Source of the DNA: Limnomonas spitsbergensis
Taxonomy: Eukaryota; Chlorophyta; Chlorophyceae; Chlamydomonadales
DNA: 64,000 nt
Direction of reading: 5' to 3'
Assembly (NCBI GenBank): GCA_037349105.1
Contig: JAYJMM010000087.1
Span: 1,173,501-1,237,500 of the forward strand
Shown here: positions 8,049 to 17,693 of the stretch, piece after piece
Layout of the letters: each line of letters opens with the position of its first letter
Position numbering within the stretch: position 1 is the stretch's first letter
Notes under the pieces: model-generated
Seen by the model: only the letters and a program-made list of their open reading frames with translations
Databases searched by the model: none
What the model was told of the DNA's origin: nothing
Position numbers and translations under genes: made by a program

Positions 8049-9957
8049 TTCTACACCAATCAAGTTGATGGGTCCTCGCTCGCCTGCGGGTCTTAGGTAT
8101 CCTGCTGTTCCCTCTTCAGCTCTGCGGCTTTCGGCCCACCTTCAGGATCCTCATCCAATTCCATTACTCTCACGCACCTGCTGCACCTTACTGCTCCTAG
8201 GTAAGCGTGTCGCTCCGAATCTAATGTCGGGTATGTTTTCGGCAGCATTTCTTGAGCTGTTCTTCCGCTTGCCGCTTACCGCTTTGGGCTTTCCTGTCGG
8301 ATCTGCAATTCCTGTAACAAAACCTAACGCTGATCACCTGTGGCAGCAGCTCAGTGATAGCTCAGCCAACTTTGGCGCTTCTGCTCTTTTGCCTTCTGCA
8401 GCATGGTGAGTGTCTGCTATCTAGGTCGGGACTTCAGGCAAAGATCTCAGCTGCTTTTACTCGCTGGATGTCGCACCATGCTCCTGCTGAGCTCTGAGTA
8501 CCAGGGACGGAACAACTTTAAAGCTACCGTATTGCACACCCTAGCTGTGCTTAGGTGTTAGGCTCGTTGACGCTCCTCGTTGACAACTCCTCACTGGTGA
8601 CTACTGCGCCTGCCCTGCTTGCTTTCCTGCGAGCACTCTTTGGCAATACTACTCAGATCCGGTCTTCAGTTTCTTTTTGCACCCGCGACTTATTCTGAAC
8701 TTGGCTGTTGATCACACAGTTCTACCCTAGCTGTTGATTTCCATGCAAGCATCAATTGTCAGCTTGGGTTAATCACCCCTCAGGCGATCTTTAAAATTAT
8801 ATGCTAAGCTGGTTGGTTCTGCTATGTCCACGGCTTGCTATATCTATATTTGGGATTCTCTCTCCAAGCCTTCAGGCTGCGATTAAGTTTCAAGCTGTCC
8901 ATGGCAACTGAAAATTCCAAGGCGGGATACGTTTCAAGCTGTCCAAGGCAGTATTCCAGGGCAAAACACTCAAGCTCCTATTGCAGAGATTTGATGGAGC
9001 TAGCCGATCAAGCTAGACCCACTTTTAAGTCCCCTTTCAAAGACACGTGTTGGCCGGAGCCATTGGGGCGCATTGGGATGCTGCGGGACTTGCCTCCCTT
9101 TCTAGGAGCCGCAAAGGTTATCTCTGTTCTCTGGAAGAGTCGTGAGGGAGCGACTTATGGCCTTACGCCACTTGAGTGTATTATGTTATGGTCTCACCTG
9201 CCTTGATATGACGGCTGTGAATGCCGGGAGTTGGATCGCAGGTTGTGTGGGCTGGGCTGTGTCGATTGGCAGGTGCTCGTGGCGTTAGGCAGCCTTCGCC
9301 GATCTTGATTATCTGCCATGGCTATTTCAGCGTTTGCAGGCTAGGCTTGACTTGTTTGGAAGGTACTGGCTGATCGGTAGCTGGGTCTCAGGATTCTAGG
9401 AGAGCTAGACCAGTGCTTGTTACACTCTGAAGCCTGTCCTTTGAAAGGGACTGAAGTAAAGGACCGGTGGCACTGTCAGGGACACAAGGTCCCGGCAGGC
9501 CCTTTATTAGACTAGTACTGGAACTCCTGTGCCAGCTCAGCCCTCAAAGATGGGCAGCTGGTATTTGAACTATTCCTCGGAGACCCCGAGATGGAGATTC
9601 CGTGCTCACGACACCGTGGAATACGGTTCTGGTGCGTTTACGGGAATATAGCGTGACATTAAGGTTGGAGGAGAGCGGGAGTTCAAAATTCGATCAAGGA
9701 GGCAGTAGATGGAGAAGAGGAGGGTATGAGGGGGGGGGGCGAGAAGTAGAGCGGGCTGTGCCATGCTTGCGGAGGGGGGGAATGGATCCAAGATTGAAGC
9801 GAGGAGGAGTGATTCCTGTGGCTCCTATGGCAGTCAATATTCTCCACCCTAGCCATGACGTGATACCCGCTGACACAAAAAATAGGCAGTTGTGAGGAAA
9901 GGGGATCACATGTCAATAATGGCACCCTCAAAGTACATGACATCAGCCTATCTACAG
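8049..9957. other. Spacer between duplicated segments; possible element remnant
   Basis: This sits between the two duplication copies and belongs to neither. A plus-strand frame at about 8900-9206, extended after a TGA to about 9320, has protein-like stretches such as ADQARPTFKSPFKDTCW and ECRELDRRLCGLGCVDWQ. It has no start and no recognised family. A palindrome CCTTTGAAAGG lies at 9438-9448, and G-rich runs lie at 9715-9780. It may be a mobile-element remnant, but no terminal repeats were found. Confidence 0.25.
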
Positions 9958-10105
9958 CTTGTCCCAGCTACATGCATACAACTGTGGTCAACAAAAGGCT
10001 CACAAAGCATTCATCATCAGTGGCTGGGGCAGTGACACAATGACTTGGGTTCTTATATCACTACCATTGAGTGCACTTGGGTACATAGCATGGTCAAGTC
10101 ACACT

Positions 10106-11590
10106 TTATTGGATAATCCGCAGTCCAATGCATGCGGCCAAGGGAGTCAAGTCATCCACTCCAAGACACCCCTCTACGCTTAGAGTCTGCAGTCCAGCGC
10201 ACGCAGTCAGAGGGGTCAGGTCCTTCACTCCATGACACCAACTGAAGCTAAGAGTCTGCAGTCCAGCGCACACAGCCAGAGGGCCAAGGTCTTTGATTCC
10301 ATCGCACCAGCTAAAGCTGAGAGTCTGCAGTCCAGCGCACGCAGCCAGAGGGGTCAGGTCCTTGACTCCATCGCAAGCGCTGAAACTGAGAGCTTGCAGT
10401 CCAGCGCATACAGCCAGAGGGGCAAGGTCCTTGACTCCACCACAATGGCAGAAGCTGAGATTCTGCAATCCAGCGCACGTAGCCAAAGGGGTCAGGTCTT
10501 TGAATCGAGTACACCATGTGAAGCTGAGAGTCTGTAGTCCAGCGCACGCAGCCAGAAAGGTCAGGTCCTTGAATGTACCACACATGTCAAAGCTGAGAGT
10601 CTGCATTCCATTGCATGCGGCCAAGGGGGTCAAGTCCTCCACCTCTAAGTAAGAATCCGTTAAGCGGAGAGTGTGTAGACTAGGGCATGCAACCAGAGGG
10701 GCCATGTCCTTGACTCCATGACAAGCGTTGAAGCTGAGAGTATTCAACAAAACACACACACCCAGAGGGATCAGGTCCTTGACTCCATTGCAAGCGCTGA
10801 AGCTGAGAGTCTGCAGTCCAGCACATGCACCCAGAGGGGTCAGGTCCTTGACTCCACCACACTCATTGAAGCTGAGAGTCTGCAGTCCAGCGCACACAGC
10901 CAAAGGAGTCAGGTCATTCACCCGATTGCAAGCGCTGAAGCTGAGAGTCTGCAGTCCAGCGCACGCAGCCAAAGGAGTCAGGTCCTTCACTCCATCGCAA
11001 GCGCTCAACCTGAGAGTCTGCAGTCCAGCACATGTACCCAGAGGGGACAGGTCCTTGACTCCACCACACCCATTGAAGCTGAGAGTCTGCAGTCCAGCGC
11101 ATGCAGCCAGAGGGGTCAAGTCCTTCAATGGACCACACATAGTGAAGCTGAGAGTCTGCAGTCTAGCGCATGAAGCCAGAGGGGTCAGGTCCTTAACGAT
11201 TCCACAATTGTTTAAGCTGAGAGTCTGCAGTCCAGCGCACGCAGCCAGAGGGGTCAGGTCCTTGACTCCATCACTTAAGCTCAATGTAAGTGTTTGCAAT
11301 ACTGTGCACACGGCCAGAAGCGTTAGGTCCTCGACCCTATAACCAGAGAGAGATGTAGTTGTAGTGTTGACCATATTGCACAAGGTACGACCGGTTGCCC
11401 GCATTGAGGCCTTTCCAAGCCTTGGAACCTTGGTGAGGATGATGGCCCACACTTCTGGCGGAAGGTCAAGGATGCCTGAGGTGGTGGTGAAATGCAACAA
11501 ATAAGGTTTGAGTTCATTGACTCCCTCGCCCGCATGTGTACTGGTATGTCCGTAACGCCAAGCCATTGAGAAACGTATATGCACACTCAT
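10106..11590 (-). CDS. F-box / cysteine-containing leucine-rich-repeat protein
   Basis: This is an uninterrupted 494-codon frame. Residues 41 to about 80 form an F-box (ILDLPPEVWAIILTKVP), which in known proteins binds Skp1 of an SCF ubiquitin ligase. Residues from about 94 to the end are 18 tandem 23-residue LRRs of the pattern GVKDLTPLAACAGLQTLSF plus about four residues ending in Cys, close to the Cys-containing LRR class that usually recognises substrates. One repeat (VEDLTPLAACNGMQTL) has an extra residue. There is no signal peptide or membrane segment, so it is probably cytosolic or nuclear. ATGs lie at 11590 and 11566; only the second is shared with the paralogue and is preferred. It ends in TAA, followed four codons later by TGA. 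Repeats are very alike at the DNA level, implying recent expansion. Substrate unknown. Confidence 0.8.
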   Translation of the reverse strand: MSVHIRFSMAWRYGHTSTHAGEGVNELKPYLLHFTTTSGILDLPPEVWAIILTKVPRLGKASMRATGRTLCNMVNTTTTSLSGYRVEDLTLLAVCTVLQTLTLSLSDGVKDLTPLAACAGLQTLSLNNCGIVKDLTPLASCARLQTLSFTMCGPLKDLTPLAACAGLQTLSFNGCGGVKDLSPLGTCAGLQTLRLSACDGVKDLTPLAACAGLQTLSFSACNRVNDLTPLAVCAGLQTLSFNECGGVKDLTPLGACAGLQTLSFSACNGVKDLIPLGVCVLLNTLSFNACHGVKDMAPLVACPSLHTLRLTDSYLEVEDLTPLAACNGMQTLSFDMCGTFKDLTFLAACAGLQTLSFTWCTRFKDLTPLATCAGLQNLSFCHCGGVKDLAPLAVCAGLQALSFSACDGVKDLTPLAACAGLQTLSFSWCDGIKDLGPLAVCAGLQTLSFSWCHGVKDLTPLTACAGLQTLSVEGCLGVDDLTPLAACIGLRIIQ

Positions 11591-11804
11591 TCACAAAATG
11601 CATTGTAATCGTGTGAACATACTGGAAATCATTTTACTGGGCACCATGCAGGGACATGGAGTGATTCTGGTATTGGCTGAGCCAAAAAGTCCTTCCCTTC
11701 TTATTTTTATTTGGCTGGCCAGGTGCCTTTCTAATATCATTTTTACCATTTTTTTAATGGCTACGGAGAGTGTGTGGAAATATAATATTGTTGTTTTGCT
11801 TACG
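11591..11804. other. Short spacer upstream of the intact F-box/LRR gene
   Basis: About 210 bp, AT-rich on both strands, with ttatttttattt and aatataatatt runs that could be core-promoter sequence for the minus-strand gene. It has no counterpart in the left duplication copy. No coding signal. Confidence 0.3.
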
Positions 11805-12240
11805 TTGCATCTGCCCATACATGCTGAATTACCCACTTGTCTCAGCTGTAGCGTCGGACCCTCTCGCTCCGGGGGCTGCAGCCTCAGACCGTGCTCGCTT
11901 CGGGCCTACAGATGCCAAATAAGTATCAGCAAATACAAGTATATTCCTTTGCATAGATCATCATGGTGGCAGCTCTCTTGACCAGAACAACACTTCGGAA
12001 ATGAATCAATAGGCATGCATTTGGTGAGGGATTCACTCTTATCACTGGAAACAAGAATGCATTATGAATCCTGACGGTTGGGACCCCCATGCATCACACG
12101 ATTTTCCACATAGATAACGAAAGCACAATACATGGTCCTTGGTGCTTGAGAGCAGAGGAGGACTCCTGTTTTGAGAGTCAAGGAAGGGTATGAAGAACGG
12201 AGCAGCACAGGCCAGAGAGGCAACGGCCTGGCATACCTAG

Positions 12241-13849
12241 ATATAAGCCAGAACGAGTTCGCCGATCCATGATACTCGTCGCAAAGCTGAGTGGCCTTTA
12301 TATACGGGATGAAATCGACTTATGGCGATACAGCTGTTCGAGGCGCCCAGGGTTCGTTTTAAGTCCGTCAACGTAGACCCAGATCGAAGGAATGACAATC
12401 GTGATGATGCACACAAATTCCTTGAATGAATAAAAACTTGGAATTCCTTGAAGAGCGCATGGCTTTAGACTGCGAGCAAGCTCGTGTCAGCGAGTGAGAT
12501 TTCCTTACTTGCTCCAGAACCATCCTATCCATGGGCCTCTGAGGGTCCCCTGATCCAGGCAGCCTATCCCCCTGAACCTGACATAAGACCACTGATCTTG
12601 AACTGAGACATCAAGATATCTTGCCAACAACAGAGTAAGAAGGGGCCGAAGAATAGTTAAATGCACGCATGGGACATCATTCATGTAGCGCACGCTTACA
12701 GCCCATGCAGCCCGTGTCGGCAACTAGGCAACCCATTTAGCCCATGCAGCTCATCCAGCCCCACCAATGTTCACAACTGCTGTTTTCATCATTATGCATT
12801 TTAACATAAAGCTTTTATTCGGCGCTGTCCACATATTCGGCGCTGTCCAAATCTCCATGCCATAATGAGACTGCATGACTAGCATGACAAAGCCTTTCAT
12901 GGGTGTCTAGCCTCCTCAACCCATCTTATCGTGTCCCCTTTTGCCCCATGAAGAGGGCATGCATCAGTGATTCCACTGCTTTATAAGTCACATGTCTGAA
13001 TCCATGTGGGTCTCCAAGCTGCATGTGGAGGCAGCAGACAGGCTGTTGCAAGGGGAGGCCAATCAAGATTCCAGGGAGCGTCCACCTCGTTTCAGAGCTG
13101 CGTTCCTTGAAGTGCCCATGCCGTTCCTTGCCATGCCACACCTTGCATGGTTTCTTTCCCTGTGGATTTCTCCGCACCCCTCTCCCTGGGTAGCTGGGCC
13201 TATGCCCTGGTGCCTCATGCTGAGATCCCCTTCCCTATTTTTCTGCATGCCAACGGTGATGCGCCCCTAGCGGGTAATCGTTCATTCCCTCCCATATCGG
13301 CTGGCCATCTATGAGCCGCGACTTCTTTATTAGACATGCCCCTTGTCAACACCTCTGGGTCTAAGCCAGAGTTGTATTACGGTAGTGCGCACGAGACCAC
13401 TTTGGGAGGGGGATGCCGTCCGGCCATGTAGGGCCAATTGGGAAAAAAAGTTTGGCTGGCCTAAGGCCGGAGACCTATATATCAAAACATGTTGTGCTTG
13501 GAGCATAGCACCATTGTTACAGCCTGGCTGGCCAGGGGGCATGCTTGTACCATGCCAGCAAAAAATCCATTGCGTATGTTTCATTGTTTTTAAATCACTA
13601 ATTTAACACTACAATTACTCACTTCCACAAGTTTCAGATACTCATCTAAATGATTTGTACACACAGTTCCAACTTCACGCACTGAAGTTATGCATCACAC
13701 AGTTCCAACTTTTAAAACACTTCAATCGCTAAAGTTGCGCATGACACAGTTTCACACAGGATTTCCAGGATTTACTCCAGCACTCTCAATTTTCTTAGAC
13801 GGTGTTCAACCTAACACTTTTGCTCTCTTCATTCCAACGCTACTGCCCT
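12241..13849. other. Unassigned sequence with small direct repeats
   Basis: No gene could be supported on either strand. An 18-bp-period tandem duplication of attcggcgctgtcca lies at 12817-12849. A degenerate direct repeat, cacacagttccaactt, lies at 13660-13675 and 13696-13711, with a third partial copy near 13744. Long pyrimidine-rich stretches at 13800-13930 lead into the next segment. Confidence 0.4.
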
Positions 13850-14500
13850 GTTCTGCTTGTGGTTGCTAAACCAGGCCCCGGGGGAATCACTGTTTTCCCT
13901 TGTTACCTACTGTCCTAGCGTATTTGTGCAGGTGCCGATTCACGGGCACTTCTCCCATGCACCAAATATGATGCTCTGTTGTACTGTAACACTTCACAAA
14001 ATTTCTCCACAGGCTGATCTCCTGCCCATACGACACACGGCCCTCCATCTAGCGCCCAAGGAAGCCCCATGGGGGGCAGCTGGCAACAATGTTGGCCCCG
14101 GCTGGAGGATCACGCACCGGCGGTGTGCAAGGTGCATGGCTGTGGGAACATGGTCACGCTATCAGCTACACGACTGCATGCAGAGCGCACATCTTGCTGC
14201 GCCAATGTGGGGCAGCCTGTACTCCTGTAGCTTGGAGCCAAATGGTGCTGATGCATGCGGCTTCTGTGGCGTTGTGTGACGACAGGGCAACAGGCTTGTG
14301 AAAAACGGACGAGAGCAGAGGCTCTGACACTAGCACGTTGGCAGCATGGCTCCTCTGTCCCATGGACGACAGGATGCCATATGCGGCTGTTCACAAGGTT
14401 TCTGTCACCAATCCATGCACCAACAGACGAGTGGCCTGCACCATCTGCACGAGCACTGCAGAAACTATCCGCCCTTTTGTGCGGAGCTATCACTTCCTAG
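13850..14500 (+). other. Possible exon-containing segment
   Basis: The plus strand has acceptor-like sites after pyrimidine-rich sequence (tttgtgcag near 13932 and tctccacag near 14012). These are followed by about 450 bp with higher GC, open in overlapping frames (LLRQCGAACTPVAWSQMV in one, NNVGPGWRITHRRCARC in another). No frame is clearly better and no family is recognised. Confidence 0.2.
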
Positions 14501-15302
14501 ATTTAACATGATGGTGTAAGCTCACTCTGGTCTGGAGCTGACAAAGGCAGATGTGACAAGATATGCCATCAGTGCTGAGGAGTTCAAGGGGGGGGGCAGT
14601 TAAGGATCTCCCCAAGAGGCAGAATATCAAGTTGCTGAAGGAGCACACCAGCCAGCTGAAGTTAGATGCCAGTGAGATCCGCAAGTCCTCTCGTTTCTGG
14701 AGCCTCAAAATCGCTAGCAAGGAAAGCTAGAGCAACTGTATCAGATACTTGATATTTTGTTTCACCATACGGCATTTTTAACCAACAACAGTGAGTGACA
14801 ACTAACAAGCACACGGTTGAGCTGATGGGAAATGATCCCCCTCCCTTCAAAATTCCTATTTTTACGGAGAAATTAAGGTTTGACTGGGTTCCGGAGGTAG
14901 GCGGGGGTGGGGGGTAGTAGCCAGGGGGGCAGGGGGCGTTAAAAGAAATCACGATGGGGTTAGTTCAAGATTCTTTTGGCACCCTTCTCGAAGTCAGGCA
15001 CAAATAAAATAAACAAGCCTGCCAATCTGGACCCCTGCGACCACTTTATCCGGCACAAGGAGCGGCGGCCTCATACTGTTCCGGGGGTTCAGCTCGGTAT
15101 ACCTAGGGGCAGGGGGGGCGAGGGGGAAGGCAATGATTATCTTAAGGCAAGATATTGGTCCACGATAAAATGATGGTAAATCGATCGGCACGACAAGACT
15201 TAGGTTTCCGCGTCCTGGGTCCAGGCAGCCACCCCTGGGCCCATTGGGATCAAGCCTTAGACCAGCCAAGCTAACCAGGCAGAACTCAGGAGGTCGCCTC
15301 AC
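14501..15302. other. Unassigned sequence
   Basis: This holds G-runs (14590-14597, 14890-14940 and 15107-15122) and short open frames without a convincing composition. No gene, RNA gene or terminal repeat is recognised. Confidence 0.35.
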
Positions 15303-15395
15303 CTTTCCCCCTGGGTCTGTTGCATACCCTGGACCTGCTGCATGATGTGGTGATGCTGCATGCCGTGTTTCTGCCGAATGCCGTGGTTGAAGGAT
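15303..15395 (-). other. Candidate Gln/His-rich internal exon
   Basis: On the minus strand, CTGTCTGTCACAG precedes and AG|GTGAGG follows a 93-nt segment. One of its frames encodes a Gln/His/Met-rich string (KHGMQHHHIMQQVQGMQQ). Splice-site spacing, phase and composition fit a small exon, but a second frame is also open, so this is speculative. Confidence 0.2.
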
Positions 15396-15942
15396 CTGTG
15401 ACAGACAGGCGCCGCTGCAGACGCAGGGCAGGCAGTGCTTTATTTTTTCGGCAACGAGTTCACCATTGGCAGGCAACCCCGGAGCTGCCAAAGGACCAAA
15501 ACTGGACTGGCTTTGGGCGGCGACCCAAGCAGCTGGACTGGTTACAAATGGGGCCTCCGCCCGGAGGCCGTAGTGTAACTGACATGTAGCTGAGTCACGA
15601 AAAAATAAACACTGGGGTCAGTCTTGGGAGCAGAGATCAGTCTAAGAATAGGAAAAGAGTGCAAAAAATACAAACAACTGATGGTGTACCGTTGGTTGGA
15701 AAACAGGTAAAAAATACGAAGAATTGCAAATACAAAATACTGTGCCGTCTGATGGAGGGTTGACGTTCTTTCTAGACTCGGTTTTTTCTTCTGACTGACA
15801 CCCCAAATCGTGACACTGCCCGCCCTTGTTTTTCGCCTGAGACTTTGCACACTTTAACCACCTGCACCGCCCCCCACCGATGCCATGGACAGTCAACATA
15901 AGAGGTAAGTGGCACGAGGGGGGGAAACGGCTCGAGCATGGT
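15396..15942. other. Unassigned sequence with one possible start-plus-donor
   Basis: No gene is supported. At 15880-15910, two close ATGs (the second in gccATGg context) are followed by AG|GTAAGT, a near-perfect donor. Together they could mark a very short first coding exon on the plus strand. No downstream exon is identified. Confidence 0.15.
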
Positions 15943-16100
15943 CATCAGTGCTGTGCAATTGCGCCGTTATTTATAAATTTTGTAAGTAATTACGGTCCTT
16001 CACTGGTAAAAGTGGCTAAATTTGCCTTGAAGGTGCGGTGACTGAAACTCAGCTACGTGTTTCAGCCTCCGTAAGGACCGTAATCGACACAGCACTGATG
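15943..16100. mobile_element. MITE-like inverted repeat, 158 bp
   Basis: The outer arms CATCAGTGCTGTG (15943-15955) and CACAGCACTGATG (16088-16100) are perfect reverse complements. Inner arms ATTACGGTCCTT (15989-16000) and AAGGACCGTAAT (16073-16084) are also perfect. About 30 bp of AT-rich sequence is inserted between the two left arms. A further 7-bp hairpin CTGAAAC/GTTTCAG (16042-16065) sits in the loop. It has no coding capacity and no clear target-site duplication. This is consistent with a small non-autonomous DNA transposon or a structured non-coding element. Confidence 0.5.
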
Positions 16101-16364
16101 GCGATACACAAAACTGAAAGATTAGGGGACCAAAAAGGAAATGCTACATCGTAACCCTTTAACCCCCAAAGGGGCCATAAAGGATATACCTGATGTCCGA
16201 TCTTTAGATGGACGACGTTTCGTTCCTACTTTTAAGCTTATAACTTTGCAAGTCCCTCCTAATTTCCTTTCTTACGCTCCTCCCACTCAAAAAAGTCACC
16301 GAATTGCTGAGCCCATCCTCCATGGCCTGACTTCTGGACCTGATGACTTCTGCACCTGGCCCCC

Positions 16365-16904
16365 CTAGGCCGCCGTGTTGCATCGACCATTTTTCTGCGC
16401 CTGCTGGCCGCTGTCTGGGCCTGAGCTGTCCGTTCCAGGGCGATGCCTTAAGCTGTGCACAGAACCATAACCAACAGCAGCGGCAGCGGCAGCGGTAGAA
16501 AAGGCAGTGGCGACAGATGCGGATGTGCGGCGGGTATCTCTCCCCAACCCGCTGCCATTTCCAGCGCAAACAATGGCGGCCACATCAGATCCAGGCAATT
16601 GCTCAATGACCCCCTGGAGGGCCTCAGTGGGGCCGTTGGCCTCAGGTGAGCCCTGCTGCTGAGCCCTCACCAGGTGCATGCTTCTGCTGCCACACCTTCC
16701 AGGCGGATCAGGCGGTGCATCCGCAGCAGGCAGCCCTTTGGGGGCAGATGGCGCTCCGAGACCAGGCGGCGCTCCGAAACCTAGTGACACTCCGAGGCCA
16801 GGCAATGCGCCGGGAGCCGGAACCGCTCCAAGACCATTTGGCCATCTGGGACTAGAACGCTCTCCGGGAGCAGAGGTGGGCTCCGAGACCAGATGTTGAG
16901 CCAA
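16365..16904 (-). CDS. Hypothetical low-complexity protein segment
   Basis: An open minus-strand frame of about 179 codons ending in TAG (16365-16367). It begins with Gly/Leu/Pro-rich repeats of about 6 residues (LGFGAPPGLGAPSAPKGLP), encoded by a degenerate 18-bp DNA repeat at about 16750-16810. It continues as a mixed sequence (GVIEQLPGSDVAAIVCAGNG). There is no ATG near the start and no recognised family. Its upstream neighbour at 16852-17238 is in another frame, so a frameshift or an intron would be needed to join them. Confidence 0.3.
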   Translation of the reverse strand: MAQHLVSEPTSAPGERSSPRWPNGLGAVPAPGALPGLGVSLGFGAPPGLGAPSAPKGLPAADAPPDPPGRCGSRSMHLVRAQQQGSPEANGPTEALQGVIEQLPGSDVAAIVCAGNGSGLGRDTRRTSASVATAFSTAAAAAAVGYGSVHSLRHRPGTDSSGPDSGQQAQKNGRCNTAA

Positions 16905-17238
16905 ACGCCCGGGTGGGTGTGTGCACTTGAAGGTGGCGAGGGCGCGTCTCCAGCGGGGGCATGCCTGGCGAGTAACTGTGCGGATCCAAAACGAAAGGGG
17001 CCGAGAGGTTGATGCTTTGCGGGGCCAAGTGGTCGTAGCTTAGCCTGGGGAACCTGACTGTGTCCTCCAACTGATTGCGATCGAGGCCCCAGGCAGATGA
17101 GAAGGTCATGGGGCGTCGCCACCCAATAATCATGACGTTACTCAGCCCCTCGTCGCTCATCAGGCGCTCGTCCACCTGGGTTATCGGTTCGTGATTTAGG
17201 TCTTTAAGGTTCGAGTTGGAAGGCTCACGATCCAGGGT
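16852..17238 (-). CDS. Hypothetical protein fragment
   Basis: An open minus-strand frame of 128 codons, from just after a TGA (17239-17241) to a TAG (16852-16854). Composition is balanced and globular-looking, with Trp, Tyr, Asp and Arg well mixed (for example SNVMIIGWRRPMTFSSAWGL and QLEDTVRFPRLSYDHLAP). This is the most protein-like unassigned frame in the right half of the unique region. There is no start Met at its beginning, so it is probably an internal exon or a broken gene. I do not recognise the family. Confidence 0.4.
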   Translation of the reverse strand, partial: TLDREPSNSNLKDLNHEPITQVDERLMSDEGLSNVMIIGWRRPMTFSSAWGLDRNQLEDTVRFPRLSYDHLAPQSINLSAPFVLDPHSYSPGMPPLETRPRHLQVHTPTRAFGSTSGLGAHLCSRRAF

Positions 17239-17241
17239 TCA

Positions 17242-17558
17242 GGATTATAGGTCCACAGTCTAATGAAGGTTCAGAGTCCACAGGGGTTGAGGGTTGAGGG
17301 TCCCCCCACACATCCGCCCCTTCCCTTGACACCTGCAACAAGCTCAATTGCAGGTCAAACTACTCCACTTTACCTTATTGCCTCCACCCCACCCCACACA
17401 TGCCCTCCTCCTACCTCATCTCCCCCCTCCCCTTCCCCACAAACCCCTTGGCCTCATCTGCATACCACCGCTAAGCCCCCCCTAACCCCTGCTCTTCCCC
17501 TCATGCCCCTTTCTTGAAGGCCACTTTTAAGCCCTCTTAATACCCCACCCCCCTCTGT
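17242..17558. other. C-rich border tract with a small hairpin
   Basis: From about 17300 to 17560 the top strand is C-rich (ccccccaca, cccccctcccc, ccccaccc), the reverse of the G-rich array that follows. An imperfect hairpin pairs TTGACACCTGCAA with TTGCAGGTCAA (17326-17358). No gene is visible. Confidence 0.5.
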
Positions 17559-17693
17559 GTGTAGTGGCAGGTGTATGTGGAGCAAGGGGGAAGGGGGCGG
17601 ATGAGAAGGGGCAGTTAAGTGGGGCCAGGACTGGAGTGGTGGGTTTGCGGGGTAAGAGTGTGGTAACAAGTGTCTTAATCCATGTGAATAATG
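17559..17693 (+). repeat. Degenerate edge of the satellite array
   Basis: G/T-rich sequence with partial units (gtgtgtagtggcaggtgtatgtgg, ggggccagg) but no fixed 14-bp register. It becomes regular from about 17694. Typical of the decayed margin of a tandem array. Confidence 0.6.

Larger units (their letters stand above)
9958..12240 (-). repeat. Segmental duplication, right copy (intact F-box/LRR gene plus flanks)
   Basis: This is the counterpart of 5741-8048. Left-flank homology begins near cttgt[c/t]cca (9958 against 5741), runs through the gene, and resumes upstream at 11805-12240 against 7690-8048. After position 12240 the two copies are unrelated. Confidence 0.85.

Noticed and set aside
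5925..11342. Plus-strand frames rich in QSSARSQRGQ and related strings
   Set aside because: They are antisense shadows of the LRR repeats; the LRR frame has recognisable F-box and LRR motifs.
14110..14493. 127-codon minus-strand open frame
   Set aside because: Overlapping plus-strand frames are equally open, it has no family resemblance and no supporting signals, and it may be GC-driven.
16081..16300. Continuation of the 16204-16569 minus frame through TAA, TAA and TAG as further support for reassigned stops
   Set aside because: It overlaps the inverted-repeat element and another frame is open there without stops, so it is not independent evidence.
17180..17290. tRNA-like ggttcgagttgg and gttcag motifs
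   Set aside because: No cloverleaf can be drawn around them; they look like short degenerate repeats near the satellite edge.
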